A stretch of 64,000 nt of DNA from Augochlora pura (GCF_028453695.1 NC_135776.1:15260663-15324662), one strand, 5' to 3'; positions 24,301-34,519 are shown, counted from the first letter of the stretch. Notes: generated from the letters alone by a model not told the origin. Translations and numbers: made by a program.

Positions 24301-24372
24301 TCGTTATGGAAAGATTACGCGCCGGAAATAGCAACTCATCAACAATTGCAATTTCCGCAATTCAAAAAATGA
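6157..24372 (+). CDS. Animal haem peroxidase (chorion-peroxidase/peroxinectin-like), 12 exons, 5' end missing
   Basis: This is a split gene for an animal haem peroxidase, an extracellular enzyme family that uses hydrogen peroxide to oxidise halides, tyrosines or other donors; insect members act in eggshell hardening and immunity. Coding exons: 6157-6301, 7045-7265, 15341-15517, 16181-16377, 18382-18577, 19338-19535, 20325-20472, 21156-21312, 22130-22300, 22893-23091, 24070-24175, 24258-24372. All intron phases agree and the joined frame has no stop for 676 residues before the TGA. Landmarks, numbered from the first recovered residue: distal-haem motif QWGQIITHD (Gln166, His170), calcium-loop motif YLDLSLVYGS, GDTR (Arg316) then LREHNR, proximal EHSTAAFRYFHS (His420), and DIQRNRDHGL (500-509). 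The acids that ester-link haem in mammalian enzymes are Thr169 and Gln319 here. The first exon starts in phase 1, so the signal peptide lies upstream. The physiological substrate is unknown. Confidence 0.95.
7045..7265 (+). CDS. Peroxidase exon, start of haem-peroxidase domain
   Basis: Acceptor TTCTTTCAG, donor GTAAGT. Encodes residues 50-122 with the hallmark YRSYDGSCNNLYHPTWG followed by RYGRLLPANYGDG, which is where the family domain normally begins. Several cysteines suggest a disulfide-bonded secreted protein. Confidence 0.95.
7795..8175. repeat. Nested tandem repeat, about 27-bp unit with a 193-bp higher-order unit
   Basis: Units contain AATTGAATAATGAATAATTA or CAGACAAGTTGAATAATG. A block beginning TTGAACAATGACTACTTCCA and ending GGAAATAATGTAATAATCTA occurs at about 7911-7980 and again at 8104-8173. 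Confidence 0.85.
8840..9199. mobile_element. Palindromic fold-back element, copy 1, in peroxidase intron
   Basis: Two arms of about 145 bp are imperfect inverted repeats around a short centre. GACCAATGAGAGACGAGATC (8957-8976) returns inverted at about 9054-9074. The right end reads GGGACACCCTGT. ATGTAGAAC occurs at 8831-8839 and again at 9200-9208, a possible 9-bp target duplication. There is no coding capacity. It is probably a non-autonomous DNA element; the family is unknown to me. Confidence 0.75.
9890..10090. repeat. AT-rich simple sequence in peroxidase intron
   Basis: Short runs of AATAATAAT and TATATA with no regular longer unit. Confidence 0.7.
12840..13020. repeat. Segment with AAGACGTCTT palindromes
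   Basis: Contains GGACGTCTTTAAGACGTCTT and nearby ACGACGTT and TAGACGTCTT, preceded by TTAGGCAG/TTTTAGGCGG direct repeats. It looks like part of a dispersed repeat; the family is not recognised. Confidence 0.45.
13070..13265. repeat. AT-rich tandem repeat, about 30-bp unit
   Basis: Repeated TAATAGCTTAATAGTATAAT and AGTATAAGCT blocks, at least five diverged copies. Confidence 0.7.
13683..13935. mobile_element. TTAA-flanked MITE, CCCCTTACCGTAC type
   Basis: 253 bp between TTAA and TTAA. The left end CCCCTTACCGTAC and the inverse of the right end CCTCTTGCCGTAC are terminal inverted repeats. TTAA at both ends is the target duplication of piggyBac-like transposons. No ORF. It sits in the 8-kb peroxidase intron. 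Confidence 0.7.
15341..15517 (+). CDS. Peroxidase exon with distal haem histidine
   Basis: It follows an 8-kb intron (7266-15340). Acceptor TGTTGCAG, donor GTAAAA. It encodes residues 124-181, including QWGQIITHDMAL. By family knowledge the Gln and His are the distal-pocket residues and the Asp after the His binds calcium. The residue just before the His, Asp in myeloperoxidase, is Thr. Confidence 0.95.
16181..16377 (+). CDS. Peroxidase exon, cysteine-rich segment
   Basis: Acceptor CTCTAATTAG. The donor GTTTGT at 16378 is a weaker match but keeps phase 0 into the next exon. Encodes residues 183-247 with QCCTPDG and CMNFVRSTTDLDRGC, typical of insect peroxidases. A 100-N gap lies in the following intron. 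Confidence 0.9.
16540..16639. other. Assembly gap, 100 N
   Basis: Exactly 100 N inside the intron 16378-18381 of the peroxidase gene; a placeholder of unknown true length. Confidence 0.99.
17580..17870. other. Purine-rich unique segment in peroxidase intron
   Basis: Markedly less AT-rich than its flanks, with repeated (A/G)CAGAGTGG and AGGGA motifs. No frame, splice sites or repeat family recognised. Confidence 0.4.
18185..18375. repeat. Tandem repeat, about 48-bp unit, next to an acceptor
   Basis: Four copies with ATACTATCTATATGACATTA and AATAATA. A diverged copy lies at about 17945-18015. The array ends just before the acceptor of the exon at 18382. Confidence 0.8.
18382..18577 (+). CDS. 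Peroxidase exon with calcium-loop motif
   Basis: Acceptor ATTTTCAG, donor GTAAAT. Encodes residues 248-312. TQYLDLSLVYGSSDQ matches the T-x-aromatic-x-D-x-S calcium-binding loop of the family. Confidence 0.95.
19338..19535 (+). CDS. Peroxidase exon with catalytic arginine
   Basis: Acceptor TTTTCTCAG, donor GTATTA. Encodes residues 314-378. GDTRSNQNPQL carries the catalytic Arg316; LREHNRVA and FQEARRIVIAEHQHISYYEW are conserved helices. The position three after Arg316, Glu in myeloperoxidase, is Gln319. Confidence 0.95.
19642..19670. repeat. MITE left-end remnant
   Basis: TTAACCCTTTGCCGTACTTT followed by GACTCG is the left terminus of the same family as the element at 13683. No matching right end is clear. 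Confidence 0.45.
20165..20275. repeat. Two tandem hairpin units in peroxidase intron
   Basis: Each unit has GAAGCATACC followed by an inverted repeat: GTCACCCATATTTGGGTGAC in the first, GTCACCCAGATATGGGCGAC in the second. GGGTCC/GGGGCCACCC joins them. Each arm can pair over about nine bases. Confidence 0.75.
20325..20472 (+). CDS. Peroxidase exon with proximal haem histidine
   Basis: Acceptor TCTCGCAG, donor GTAAGC. Encodes residues 380-427. In EHSTAAFRYFHSLI, His420 aligns with the proximal haem ligand of the family (FRFGHTLI-like). Confidence 0.95.
20960..21105. repeat. MITE right-end remnants in peroxidase intron
   Basis: CGAGAGCAAAGGGTTAA (about 20969-20985) and CGAGAGTAAAGGGTTAA (about 21087-21103) both match the right terminus of the TTAA MITE. 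No left ends are visible. Confidence 0.5.
21156..21312 (+). CDS. Peroxidase exon
   Basis: Acceptor CATTGCAG, donor GTACGT. Encodes residues 429-480, ending DGLTRGMSYQPEKASDRFFD, a conserved stretch just before the next catalytic-domain motif. Confidence 0.93.
21775..21838. repeat. MITE right-end remnants
   Basis: GCTCGAGTACAAAGGGTTAA and CCTCGAATGTAAAAGGTTAA lie about 40 bases apart. They are two more half-copies of the terminus seen at 62698-62714. Confidence 0.5.
22130..22300 (+). CDS. Peroxidase exon with DIQRNRDHGL motif
   Basis: Acceptor ATTTCAG, donor GTAAGC; phase 0 at both ends, 57 codons. Encodes ITQFLFRNGQPLGSDLRAID followed by QRNRDHGLASYN, the most conserved block of animal haem peroxidases. 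Confidence 0.96.
22893..23091 (+). CDS. Peroxidase exon
   Basis: Acceptor TTTGCAG, donor GTAAGT. Encodes residues 538-603: LYASPDDVDLTVGG and GPTFLCILTRQFYRTRVGDR, then RYWYERG, all standard for the C-terminal part of the domain. Confidence 0.95.
23395..23520. repeat. Short tandem repeat with CTTGCTAGCCTAAAT
   Basis: Four diverged copies of a roughly 30-base unit with (A/C)TGCTAGCCTAAAT and a variable spacer. Confidence 0.7.
24070..24175 (+). CDS. Peroxidase exon
   Basis: Acceptor TTTCCAG, donor GTAAGT. Encodes residues 605-638 with EIRKASISRLFCDNGDHI, a conserved helix near the end of the catalytic domain. Confidence 0.93.
24258..24372 (+). CDS. Peroxidase terminal exon and stop
   Basis: It follows an 82-bp intron (24176-24257). 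Acceptor CGTTTCAG. Encodes residues 640-676, including NPITSCANIPAVDLSLWKD, and ends at TGA 24370-24372. No C-terminal membrane segment or anchor is seen, consistent with a soluble secreted protein. Confidence 0.93.
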
Positions 24373-24528
24373 ATACGATCGACCGTCGGAGCTAAGGAAA
24401 TTGTTTAACTTATTGAGAGATTACCAGATATAATTAAATGTAGATATGACTATAATTATTGTAACTGTAAGATGCGTTATTAACCGCTAGTTTGCTGTAC
24501 AAACTGGACAACCCCTAGTGGTAGTATT

Positions 24529-24534
24529 AATAAA
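24529..24534 (+). terminator. Candidate poly(A) signal AATAAA of the peroxidase gene
   Basis: AATAAA lies about 155 bases after the peroxidase stop, in AT-rich DNA, at a usual distance for a 3' UTR. Position is the only support. Confidence 0.45.
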
Positions 24535-26940
24535 ATGCATTATTTTTTCAAATCTCGTTTTCACCTTGAAATTATTACATTAATATTAATATGTTCCTTA
24601 TCCGTGAGAAATACCAATTGCTTCGCGTAACTTTATTTTATCACGTTAACAAGAGATACAAATCAGGAGAAATTAGGATCAAATGAACGCTTTTTTAAGT
24701 CCATTTATACTTTTTAATAACTAAAATTTCATTTCGAATAATAGTGTTACTTTTTAAATTTCTTATTAATATTAATATTAAAATAATTTCTCAGACTTTA
24801 GATCCAATAGGCTTTTCTTCAAAGCGAAGTTCGAACATTTCGATGAAGAATTGCTGCAACAAAAGCTTCTTACTTCTGATATCATTTTTTTTTTTTTAAT
24901 GACGACAGTAACAAATGACAGATATACATTAACAAATATGACAGATAGAGAATAATCCTCGAGAAAATATAATCCAGAAATGAAGAACGAACCACGTACA
25001 GTTCGGCGCAACGAACGGCAAACAAACATGCGTAACACGTGAATGAGAATTGAAAAACACGTGACAGCAGCCTTACCTGTTGGAATCGTCATCTCAGTGA
25101 ACGTATGTACGTATTATCTGCCTGTTATCGCAAACCATGAATTGGCACGTTCGAATGAGTAGCTCTCCCGTTTGTAATCGCTGAAACAGTTGACGCTATC
25201 GTACAAATACCGATAGGTACACACAGCGCGGCGCTCGATAAGATTAGGCCGTAGATGAAAATAACGACCTAAGAAAATCTTGACATAGTTGAAAATAATT
25301 CTTGCAAAAAGCATTTGAATCTAAAATTATCGATTGATATCATCTCGATCAACAGATCGCGAATTTCGCGTTCGCGGCGTTTCAAGTTTCAGAACACGTT
25401 TAACGCGATCGTCGCTATCGTCACAGTAACTTCATAGCTGCAGACCTTTGTTAAATGCATGACTCTTTAAATAATAAAATAACTCTTTGACAAACATAAG
25501 AAAAATATTCTTGGAGTTATATTTAAAGTAATATTTAAATTGCGAAATACAAATTTCCGAGTTAATCTCACAAAATATATGTTTCTATTCGAAATTAATT
25601 TTAACAAGTCGAGCCATGTTAATGATTAAAACAGCATTCGAGCCGTAATTTGTCGTTGTTGCAGTCCATTAATTGGTCGCGCGATAATTCGTCGTCGTAT
25701 CGAGTCATTGTTTATGTGCACTGTGTTCCAATGTAAAACGGAATGCGCGACTTATTTTCACTCGTTCAATAAACTTTCTTATCTTACGCTTACGGACGTC
25801 TGGGAAACGTTTCCTACTGAGAAACGAGTATCAGACCGATCTAGATGTGTTCGCGCGAAAAATGCTCGCGATCGAAAATTTTAGAGAAGAAGAATTCTTA
25901 TCGTGATTTATTGTTCCGAACGCGACAAAAATTCCGCGCGTTTTATCGAAGGTAACGATCCGTGAAAAATAATTCTAGCTTCCTAACTACTATTTTATAT
26001 ATATATCTTAACTAAAAACTATTTCATACACTTGTAATATCAATTACAACTATATTGCCTTTAATTTCGTAAAAGATCGGCGGCATTTTAATTTTCTTTC
26101 ATAGGATTATTTTACTCTGCGAAAAGGGAGATATTGTTGAATTTACAAATTAATATTATAAGATATTTTGCTTCGTAAAACAATCAGTAGAATACTTAAT
26201 TGAAGTACTAGAATTGAATTCTGAATTGTCTCGCATTTTTAGAACTGTTAATTGCTATAATCTGTATTTGCTCGAGCTCCTCAAGAAAAATCATAATCGG
26301 TTAAAATTTTTCAACAGATAACATCTGTTTTTGTATAATGAATGTGTCTGCCCCGAGCTTATCGTCCGAACTAGTAATCGTCAGGGAATCAGTTATTTCA
26401 AAAACACGATGAAAGAAGAACATAATTCATGAATTAGTATCACGATGATGATCGGATAACAGCGATCATAAAATACTTAAAAGAAAATGTGTTCATTAAA
26501 TTTGAAAACGTAATTGGCAATTGACACACATATATATACATATATAAAAATATGAGCCGCGAGATATTTCTTAAATAATTACTTATTCCTTAACGCGTAT
26601 ATTGTTGTTAATTATGAAGCAACCAAGTCTCGAGTATATCATAAATGATAATGGGTAATTTAAGAAATGATAAGAAACAATGAGCAATCACCTGAAAACA
26701 AAAGGTTTCGTAAAATTACAAACAGCACGGGAGAAACTGCGAACGACGAAAATAAATTGTAGAAAATAAATTATAAAAAAAAAATTATAGAAAATAATCG
26801 TATTATAAAAAATAACTATGGAATACGAAAGAGAAGAACTACTATAAACCTAACAATACATGGAAAAATAGGAATTAATACGTAGATCTGTGAAGAACTA
26901 TTGTTAAAAAAGAAATAACACATTATTGTATCAAATGTTA
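24535..26940. other. Intergenic AT-rich DNA between convergent genes
   Basis: Lies between the ends of the peroxidase and LRMDA-like genes. I see no supportable coding frame. A minus-strand ATG at 25092 followed by five codons and GTAAGG is the only start-plus-donor pattern, and I do not accept it without a second exon. Confidence 0.5.
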
Positions 26941-26944
26941 CATC

Positions 26945-26950
26945 TTTATT
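26945..26950 (-). terminator. Candidate poly(A) signal of the LRMDA-like gene
   Basis: TTTATT on the plus strand reads AATAAA on the minus strand about 450 bases past the LRMDA-like stop. The region 26951-27398 would then be the 3' UTR. Confidence 0.35.
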
Positions 26951-27398
26951 TCTAAATCATTATTGACATTAGTATAAAATATATCTGAGCTGACACATAC
27001 GTGTCCCTGTATATATAACAGTTGTTTGGTGTAGAATATGTTGGAAGTTAAACCCCCTGAACTACTGAATGACGTTACTTCCATGTAAAATTCCGTATAA
27101 TAAGGTTTGTTCTTGTTCGTCGCGAAGTTCGCCCTTAATTTACAGTATATAAATTAATACTCTATGTTACGCAACCGAAGTATCAGAATGATTAATATAA
27201 TCATGTACTTCGCCGATACATAGTATATTGTATTATAAAACTTCTTGTTGATTTTGTTACTGCCCCGTGTGGTTGCTTCCGAGTGTAACCCATCCTTAGT
27301 GTGATTAAGAAAAGCTATTGCCCTCTACAATATTTGTTTTAAATTAGCGAACGTAATTAGTTTCTGTATAGGAGTAATATTGATACATTAATACTGTG

Positions 27399-27633
27399 TT
27401 AAACGATCAAATTTGTTCCCCTCGACTTCTCTTTGTAAGGCAGTGTTGGTTTAAAGAATATATTTGTGATTTTATTGTGCAGATGTTTAATGCATTCGGG
27501 AAGAGGATTATGATCGGCTAGATTCTCTAAGAATGGTCGTTTGAAAAGCCTCTTAGCTTCTTTGCGTTGCTCCGGCGTTACGACTCTATCATCCAGATGT
27601 ACCAAATGTGGGAACCACGATATTATGTATAAC
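27399..27633 (-). CDS. LRMDA: LRMDA-like terminal exon
   Basis: Minus-strand acceptor AATACAAG. Encodes LYIISWFPHLVHLDDR, the LRR-cap signature, then a Lys/Arg-rich tail and TAA. The short 78-bp intron 27711-27634 separates it from the previous exon. Confidence 0.85.
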
Positions 27634-28319
27634 CTTGTATTAAAAAATATTTGTCGATTTAATATTTGCTATCTCGATGTCTGTCGCCGATGCGTTCTCT
27701 GTTCCTCTTACCTGTATTGGAGATAATCGTAGAAAGAACCCCCGTTCAAGTAACTTGGCGCCGCTTTGTTACCCATCAGGGATAAATATCTGAGGTTGGG
27801 CACACTCTCGTAGAGATTCTTTACAAATGGATACAACTCCTCTATATTATTATGGTTTAACCACAGAAGTTGCAGTTTTGGCATATATGGGAATACAGTG
27901 TAGTCGTCTAGGCTGTTGTGATCTAAGTTTAGCGATGTTAAATTTTCAAATTCTGCCAAGAATTGTAAATTTCTAGAAAAAGAATAAAATGATACCTTTC
28001 ATTTCTGACTACCCTTAATTATGATCAGAGTCTTTAAAACTAGGCATTATATACATACCTACTAAACTTATTGTGACTAATATCCAAAGTATGTACTGTG
28101 TTGGCATAATTTTCTATAATGTCAAACGGCATATAAAATAATTGCTCAAATGCAAGCGATAGAGAATCGATAAGATCTGCATTTGTTTTCTCTGTACATA
28201 ACGACTTCGACTGTCTACAATGAATGTCTACAAATATTAGTTTTCCTAAAGCAGTCATGGTAAGTTGATCCACCTCTTCAGCTTCTTTTTGCAATTCTAA
28301 CTCATCACTGTAATCCAAC
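27399..28319 (-). CDS. LRMDA: Leucine-rich-repeat protein of the LRMDA (C10orf11) type, three joined exons
   Basis: Three exons on the minus strand, 28319-28059, 27972-27712 and 27633-27399, are each bounded by AG/GT, all split codons in phase 2, and join without a stop to TAA at 27401-27399. The protein (about 251 residues recovered) starts with an acidic helix rich in Glu, then carries four leucine-rich repeats: HTLDISHNKFS, LTSLNLDHNSL, LQLLWLNHNNIEEL and LRYLSLMGN. It ends in the cap FPHLVHLDDRVVTPEQRKEA and a basic tail. This order and the cap match LRMDA, a small intracellular LRR protein linked to pigment-cell differentiation in vertebrates; the insect role is unknown. There is no signal peptide or membrane segment. 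The first recovered exon has an acceptor directly before it, so a 5' exon is needed. The gene is convergent with the peroxidase gene. Naming to LRMDA rests on remembered family features, so another small LRR family is possible. Confidence 0.85.
27712..27972 (-). CDS. LRMDA: LRMDA-like exon, central LRRs
   Basis: Acceptor TTTTTCTAG, donor GTAAGA on the minus strand. Encodes NLQFLAEFENLTSLNLDHN through LRYLSLMGNKAAPSYLN. It has the same length (261 bases) and phase as the exon before it. Confidence 0.88.
28059..28319 (-). CDS. LRMDA: LRMDA-like exon, acidic N-terminal region and first LRR
   Basis: Minus-strand acceptor TTCTTACAG lies before 28319 and donor GTATGT after 28059. Encodes LDYSDELELQKEAEEVDQL and further, ending in NTVHTLDISHNKFS. 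It opens with TTG rather than ATG, so the true start lies in an upstream exon. Confidence 0.8.
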
Positions 28320-28729
28320 CTGTAAGAATTTTATCGTTCATATGCAATCTTAACGTAGTAATATACTACTATGCCTTATTAGAATACAGAATTGGATGTT
28401 AATAACTACTAACACATTACTAATTGTTTATTTTAACTTTTGTTACTATTTATTACTACTGTGACAATGATAAAAAAGGATTAGAAAGCAAATGGTACTA
28501 AATTTAATGATCGTTTCGATAAGAAATCACTTACAGGGATGAAAAACTTTTTTATACATTATTTACATGATACAGAAACTATTGCTGGTTGTTTACAAAC
28601 ATTACCCACCACTAAATACCCAATGTCACAAAAACAATACTTACATTATGCTGCAACTTGTGTCACCTTATGGGGCAGTAACTCTTATCAGATAATCAAC
28701 GCGTTAGAATCATGCAATATACTTTTTAC

Positions 28730-28869
28730 TCCCTACATGTGTTAATATCGTTCACCCTAACGTTGGCTAAGGCTACTGCTTGCATTGACAAATAATACTG
28801 AGTAAATAGAAGAACTTGTAAGACTTCAGTGTAATATGCAATGCTGCATATAGTGATTGGGTCAACCAT
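28730..28869 (-). CDS. Candidate 5' coding exon of the LRMDA-like gene
   Basis: On the minus strand an ATG at 28869 opens 46 codons plus two bases to a possible donor (GGGA, then GTAAAA, at 28730/28729). Its phase 2 fits the acceptor at 28319. The peptide begins MVDPITICSIAYYTEVLQVL, is hydrophobic, and reaches a TAA within five bases if unspliced. Support is only position, start codon and matching phase. It could equally be a chance ORF or an unrelated micro-peptide. Confidence 0.3.
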
Positions 28870-29310
28870 AGTGAGTCTTCCTAAGGTTTAATTGATACTG
28901 AGCTTCCAGAACCGCGGAGGCGACCAAGTAAAGTTTATCGTTGATCTGACGACAGTTCCTGATAAGATACGAACGAAACGGCTTCGCAGGGGAAACGGTA
29001 TCTACGTTTCAAGGGTTCCGGATAGAAACGGGAGCGGTTTGAGGTTAGAACGTTATATAATGTTGAAACGTCAATTAATACGTTAGCGACACATGCAGGA
29101 TGATAATCGAGCGAATCGGTGATAGATTAAATGCAAAAATTCCAAGTACTCACCGAATTTTCCTGCATATCTTGTCCTCAAATCTTCTCGCCGACTAGAT
29201 TACACGAGCACGAGACTGAGACCACAAACATTTCATGCCACTTGTAGTGAGATGGTGCTGCTATGTCGTTTACAAGAGCTCGTCATCGATCAACAGAACT
29301 ATCGAACTCC
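28870..29310 (-). promoter_or_regulatory. Possible promoter region of the LRMDA-like gene
   Basis: A CG-containing block upstream of the LRMDA-like exons on the minus strand, bounded by AT-rich DNA. No TATA box or initiator is clear. Inferred from position only. Confidence 0.2.
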
Positions 29311-32300
29311 GTATCGATTATATCTTTTAAATTTTTAAATCTCGCTTTAATCGTTTTATAATAAACCGATGAATAACTCGTTGTTTTGTTCCTACATTGC
29401 GTGGAAATATTAAGCAACAATCTCTGTACTCAGTCTCTGTAATCGGTCTCAAAATATTGTTACATTATATTTCACAATGACTTTTATCATGTACGGGTAT
29501 CTTTTAATTTTCGTTTCACAGATACACATTTATACCTTGTCGAATTATCTCGATTAAAACAGTACAGTTTCTTTGAAACTATAAGAAATTATTTGTAACA
29601 AAGATGAAGCAGAGATATTCTCAAAATTTGTTAATAAAATTGAAATTAGGCAAATGATGTAATTAATTCAAATACTTCAATCTTTTATAAAATTTCAAGT
29701 GTATACGTTTTAGAGATCCCAGTAAAAATTAGGAATATGTAACAAATCTAAGCCAATTGTTTAACTATCGTGGGTGGTTAAAAGATCATCGGGATATTTC
29801 AGAGATACCTTTATTCAATGATTAACGTGCAGTAGACTGTTACATGGTTTCGCCAATGGCATCGTCTCGACACGTTTCGCAAACGGTAACACAACATTGT
29901 TAATACATAATTCGAGCACAAGAACAACATTATCGTGTGCATCTGTAGCAAAAAATGAACACTGTTGTTTCCATCACCGGCGAGACTGTTCGCGAACGAT
30001 TCTCTACCGTGTCCCCGCCCCGATCATTTTCCGTCTTCGTATCGTCTCGGTTCTCTCCTCTCGTTCGAAAAACGATCGCTATAATAAACAACGGGTCGCA
30101 TTTTATCGTCGCACACTGTACCGCCGTTTCTAACAGACAGACGCTAATTTACGCAAATATTGCAATGCCCCTCGGATATTGTTTTGCGGATCTTCTCGGG
30201 CAGTGATTGATGATGACTGCGGATACCAAAGCAGATTTAACACTATCCGATGCGCTCCGGTTAATTCGATTAATTAAATACGGTTAATTTGACGTCGCAC
30301 CTAACGGGTGCCATGGTACAGTACCGCTCCTAATTAGTCGAACGATTTTGCATACTTGGAAGGTGAAAGTTGCAGAGGAAACGCTTCCAAGTGGCAACGG
30401 ACCAGGTGTGAACAGTATTATTTTATACCTTATTGTTTATTAATTCTCGTCCAGCTGACCCCTGTTAACCTTTGCAGAGGCAGACTGCACCGGTTTGCTG
30501 CGTTTCTCTTACTTTTGCATGCTCTTTTAAAAGCATCACGAATGTAGGGCACTTTATCGGGTCATTAATTCATCGTCTCAGAAAAATTTATGGAAAAATA
30601 TGCGACGCTACGGAATTATTTTCATTCTGATTACTTATTTAGCGGAGTTTCTTGACGGGAATGTAATTAAGAATGCTTCGAATCATTCATAGTTTCATGT
30701 ATCAATTTTATCAATATATCTTGTATTTATATTTATTATATTGTGTATATAATAGATGGTATTAACTATCAGAAATCCGAGAATCAAATGATAATAATTA
30801 TGTTCGGGGGTCAATATTTATATTATGCTAGAAATACAAGCATTTTGGTTGTAGCATCTTTTGTTGTCAAGCTTTTTTTCTGATATTTTATGACATTTCT
30901 AGTTAGTGAGGGTGGATGATTTGGATCGTATTGTTTAACTCATTCGAGTCAATTTTAGTGTGTAGATTAATTATTCTAGTAACACAACGTAAAATATTCA
31001 CGTTAACAGTAGCATGCGACAGATACATACTTACCTCCTAAACCGGGGTTAAGTATCGAATTTTTATTGTTCGAGTAATTATGTACGGTACTGTGCAGTA
31101 TAAATCTTGATTATTATCCACTGACATAAACGGTTTGATCGACTAGCTTATTAAATTAAAGTTTATCATTTTTGTTTCGCATAGTAGAACGTCGAACGTG
31201 AGGAAACATTTTTCTGAATTATTTTGGTAAAAGTTACAAACAATCTGTTAGAAAGTGGCACATAAAAATGTCTTATAATTTTATGGATGTTGAAATATAA
31301 ATGAAAACTTTTACTTGTCACAGTAAATTTTTAATTTACATAGACATTTATAGTCCATGTATTGTGTCTAACAATTACAGACAAACAAGCTTTACAGTTC
31401 GATAACAATACTTTATGGATTTCATGAATTTTAATATTTTATTGATAAAGTTAACAGAGCATTAAACAACGTACGAATATAATCAATCATTAAATTTTTT
31501 ATTTTACATTTTACCATAAATTATAATATTAGGAATATGTAATTCAATATAATTGAATTCCATTAAAGCTCTACAACAAATATATATTTAAATGACATAC
31601 AGGAACATTTAAAAATAATAAAAAATTCATCAAAGAACAGTATAATAATTAAACTACAAGACAGTTTAATACATTCTCAATAAACATTTTATTAATACCT
31701 TATAAAATACAATTCTTGAACAAACACCGTACATCAAATTTAGCCTTGTTGATTTATTTATCCAAAATCCTGGAAATTTACAGAAACGATAATAGTTTCA
31801 TAAAACAATTTTCTTCGACGGATCGACGTTCTGCTATACTTTTTCTTATCATTTGCGAGAGAAGATGATTTGGAACAATTGAACGTTTATACATACTTTA
31901 AATATATTCGTTAATATTAATGATAAAATAACGTGTAAGCTGCGTTCGCAATTGCACGACGCACGTAATTAGTCATGGGTTGCTCGAAAACATTTCCGAA
32001 GTCGTTGAACGTTTTTTATCAATCGTTATCACCACTAATTGTTACGCATTATCGAATCTAAATTATTTACGTATGCAGATACAAGGTTAACAAATTACAA
32101 ACATGCAATTAACTCGTTCGATGAGTACAATTCCGTCGATAGCGACGTTGATGGCGCACAATAGCACGGATAATTCATCATCTTGTTCTCGCGTTACGCC
32201 ATCGCCGCGGATAATACAGTCATTCAAATAAATATACGTACCTGTGAGTTATAACAATGCAGGTAATGAGAAGAAAGTGTACGAGCGAAGTGTCAAAGAT

Positions 32301-33590
32301 TTTACATTGAAAAGCTTTCTTACTCGGTGCACTCTGTTTGTATTCGTGTATTATGTATGCATCTGCTCGTACACGAGAGTGTTCCAACACTAGTATAACT
32401 GTGACTTTTACGTTATATATTTAAATAAATATACATTAAAGGGAATATTAGACTATACATATTTCAAAATACAAAATACTTTCGATTAATAAAATTGGAA
32501 TGTATTTTTGGTGGATTTTTCCCATATTACATCAATATTAGCAGGTAAATGGGCCAGAACATTTAACATATTGTTAAGCAAAAGAGATATAAAATCAAAC
32601 TTAAACAAATATGTTTTTCATATGTTTCAACTGAATTTTACAAAACGTTAGGATATTTATATGGCCCGAAAAGTCGACGTTCTTTAATCTTTTGCAGGGA
32701 ATTGATGTGTCTACATAAAATAAACTTATGTATGAATAAATGTTATTAAATTGTTAGTGAAATTGTATATCGATATATATTGTCAATATATACTATCAAT
32801 GTATATTATCAACATTTATTGAAATACGTGGAAATAGAAGTGAAAATTATACCAGTGCTCGATCATTTTCGCGCGCGAGCGTACATTTACGCAATAGAAT
32901 AACAACGAAAAGTCGGAGAAATCAATTCCCTTGTTAATGCTTTCAATCTTCTTTTATTATACACTCAGAGTTACATGACAGACTATGATAAATCGCGACA
33001 ACAACGTTATTGTTCAATAGCTCGAAGCAGAACGGTACAAAGAAACCCGAACGTCTCTCGTTCTCGTTTGAACATGTGGCGGCTATGGTTTCCTTAAACG
33101 TCTAAAGATCGAAGCAAGCGAACGAATACATTAACAAAACTATAAACGTTTGCCCTCGACGCCGTTTCAACCGAGAAACCAACAAAAACATTTATCCAAT
33201 TGCGAAAGCATCGCAGTTCGCGTACTATAATTTTCGACGATTTGTCAAACGCAAACTTTATTAAATAGATCTTTGATCAATGATAGCGCGATCATTTTCA
33301 TCGACGCTGTTCGAGTGCATTGGCCAACCCATTAAAGGGTAAACCTTTTACCGGCGCGAAGGGCAATAAAACGCGTTGGCTGCTAACTCAGAAAACCGCG
33401 CGAGTCTCAAGCAAAATTAAAGTCGTCGAATCATAATCGACCAATAAAAAGAAAACTTCGAAGAGTTTAGTGTGCCCTGGCGGCACATTCCGATACAAAA
33501 TGTGGCAGTCAACACGTTCGACGAAGCAACAAATATGAAACGGAACGCGACGTTCACCGCCGTTCGAAAAATACACGGACGCCACGAAAG
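29311..33590. other. AT-rich intergenic DNA
   Basis: A slightly CG-richer patch at 29870-30260 has short frames on the plus strand that look like chance. Nothing else supportable was seen; no obvious repeats. Confidence 0.5.
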
Positions 33591-33890
33591 ACTGCTACTT
33601 AAGACATCGAACCCTTCTGCTCTCGAGCACGACCTGCGAGCCTGTTAATCCCCCGTCTCCTTCGTGCCCGTACAATATAATAGTTCTCCTACTTTTTATT
33701 TAAGACACATTTCTCTTGCATTGCGAGTATACATACGATCTAGGTAGAGTTTCATTGAAAAGTCGAGCAACAGACAGCTAAAAACGACCGAGACTTCGTA
33801 CGCGCGCCAGGCGCTGACTCCGCTGACTCGCCGCCGATGCCAACCTCTATAAATCTCTGCGGTTAGAATTTCTCGTAAAACTCTGTCGAT

Positions 33891-33894
<4 letters not shown>

Positions 33895-33930
<36 letters not shown>
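33895..33930. repeat. (TA)n microsatellite
   Basis: About 17 uninterrupted TA units, continuing as TATG/TATA for a further 25 bases. Confidence 0.95.
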
Positions 33931-33933
<3 letters not shown>

Positions 33934-33959
33934 ATATGTATATATAACATATTTATAGT

Positions 33960-34360
33960 TCATTTAGATTTCTGTAGGTATACGTGCTCCGTTCCGGTCC
34001 GATCTCCCGATGAAACAGCTTTGTGGTACGCGTGGTGCGCGCGGATAGCTCGAAGACGACACGTCCGAAACCTTCGGACTCGTTATCGGACACACGCTGT
34101 CAGCGGTCGGATCGCCGAGAACACACGGGAACGATGGATCCTGCGCGGCCGGTGCCCCCGTCCCGAACAAGAAGCCGTCCCCTTGATTCTGAACCGTGAA
34201 AACGCCGTCCGCGGACTGGAGGGATACGTGAATTCGACTAATTAAAACTCGCCGGATGCCAGCCGATCGAAACCGAGTGTACGGCTATCCGGAAGGGGTC
34301 AACGTTCAATCACGGCTCGTTCGCTTACATTTAAAACACGGTTACGGATACAAACATACA
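33960..34360. other. CpG-rich block 3' of calexcitin
   Basis: Both strands are open for 68-105 codons, with strong CG content, so the frames are not evidence of coding. It may be regulatory; no product is recognised. Confidence 0.3.
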
Positions 34361-34519
34361 GCGAAGAATACAGTTTATCGCCGGCGGCTGTCCAAGCTCG
34401 GCTCGAGAAAATAATTACCGTTCTTTCTGTTAACCTTTTTTTGGCTTTTTTGCTTTTCGGTCCCCCGACGACGATCATTTACACGCCGAGAGACAGGGGA
34501 AGAGAGAAAGAGATGGCGA

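Noticed and set aside
25077..25092. Minus-strand ATGACGATTCCAACAG followed by GTAAGG as a first coding exon
   Set aside because: Only five codons, no second exon with matching phase found, and no CpG island. Such start-plus-donor matches occur by chance.
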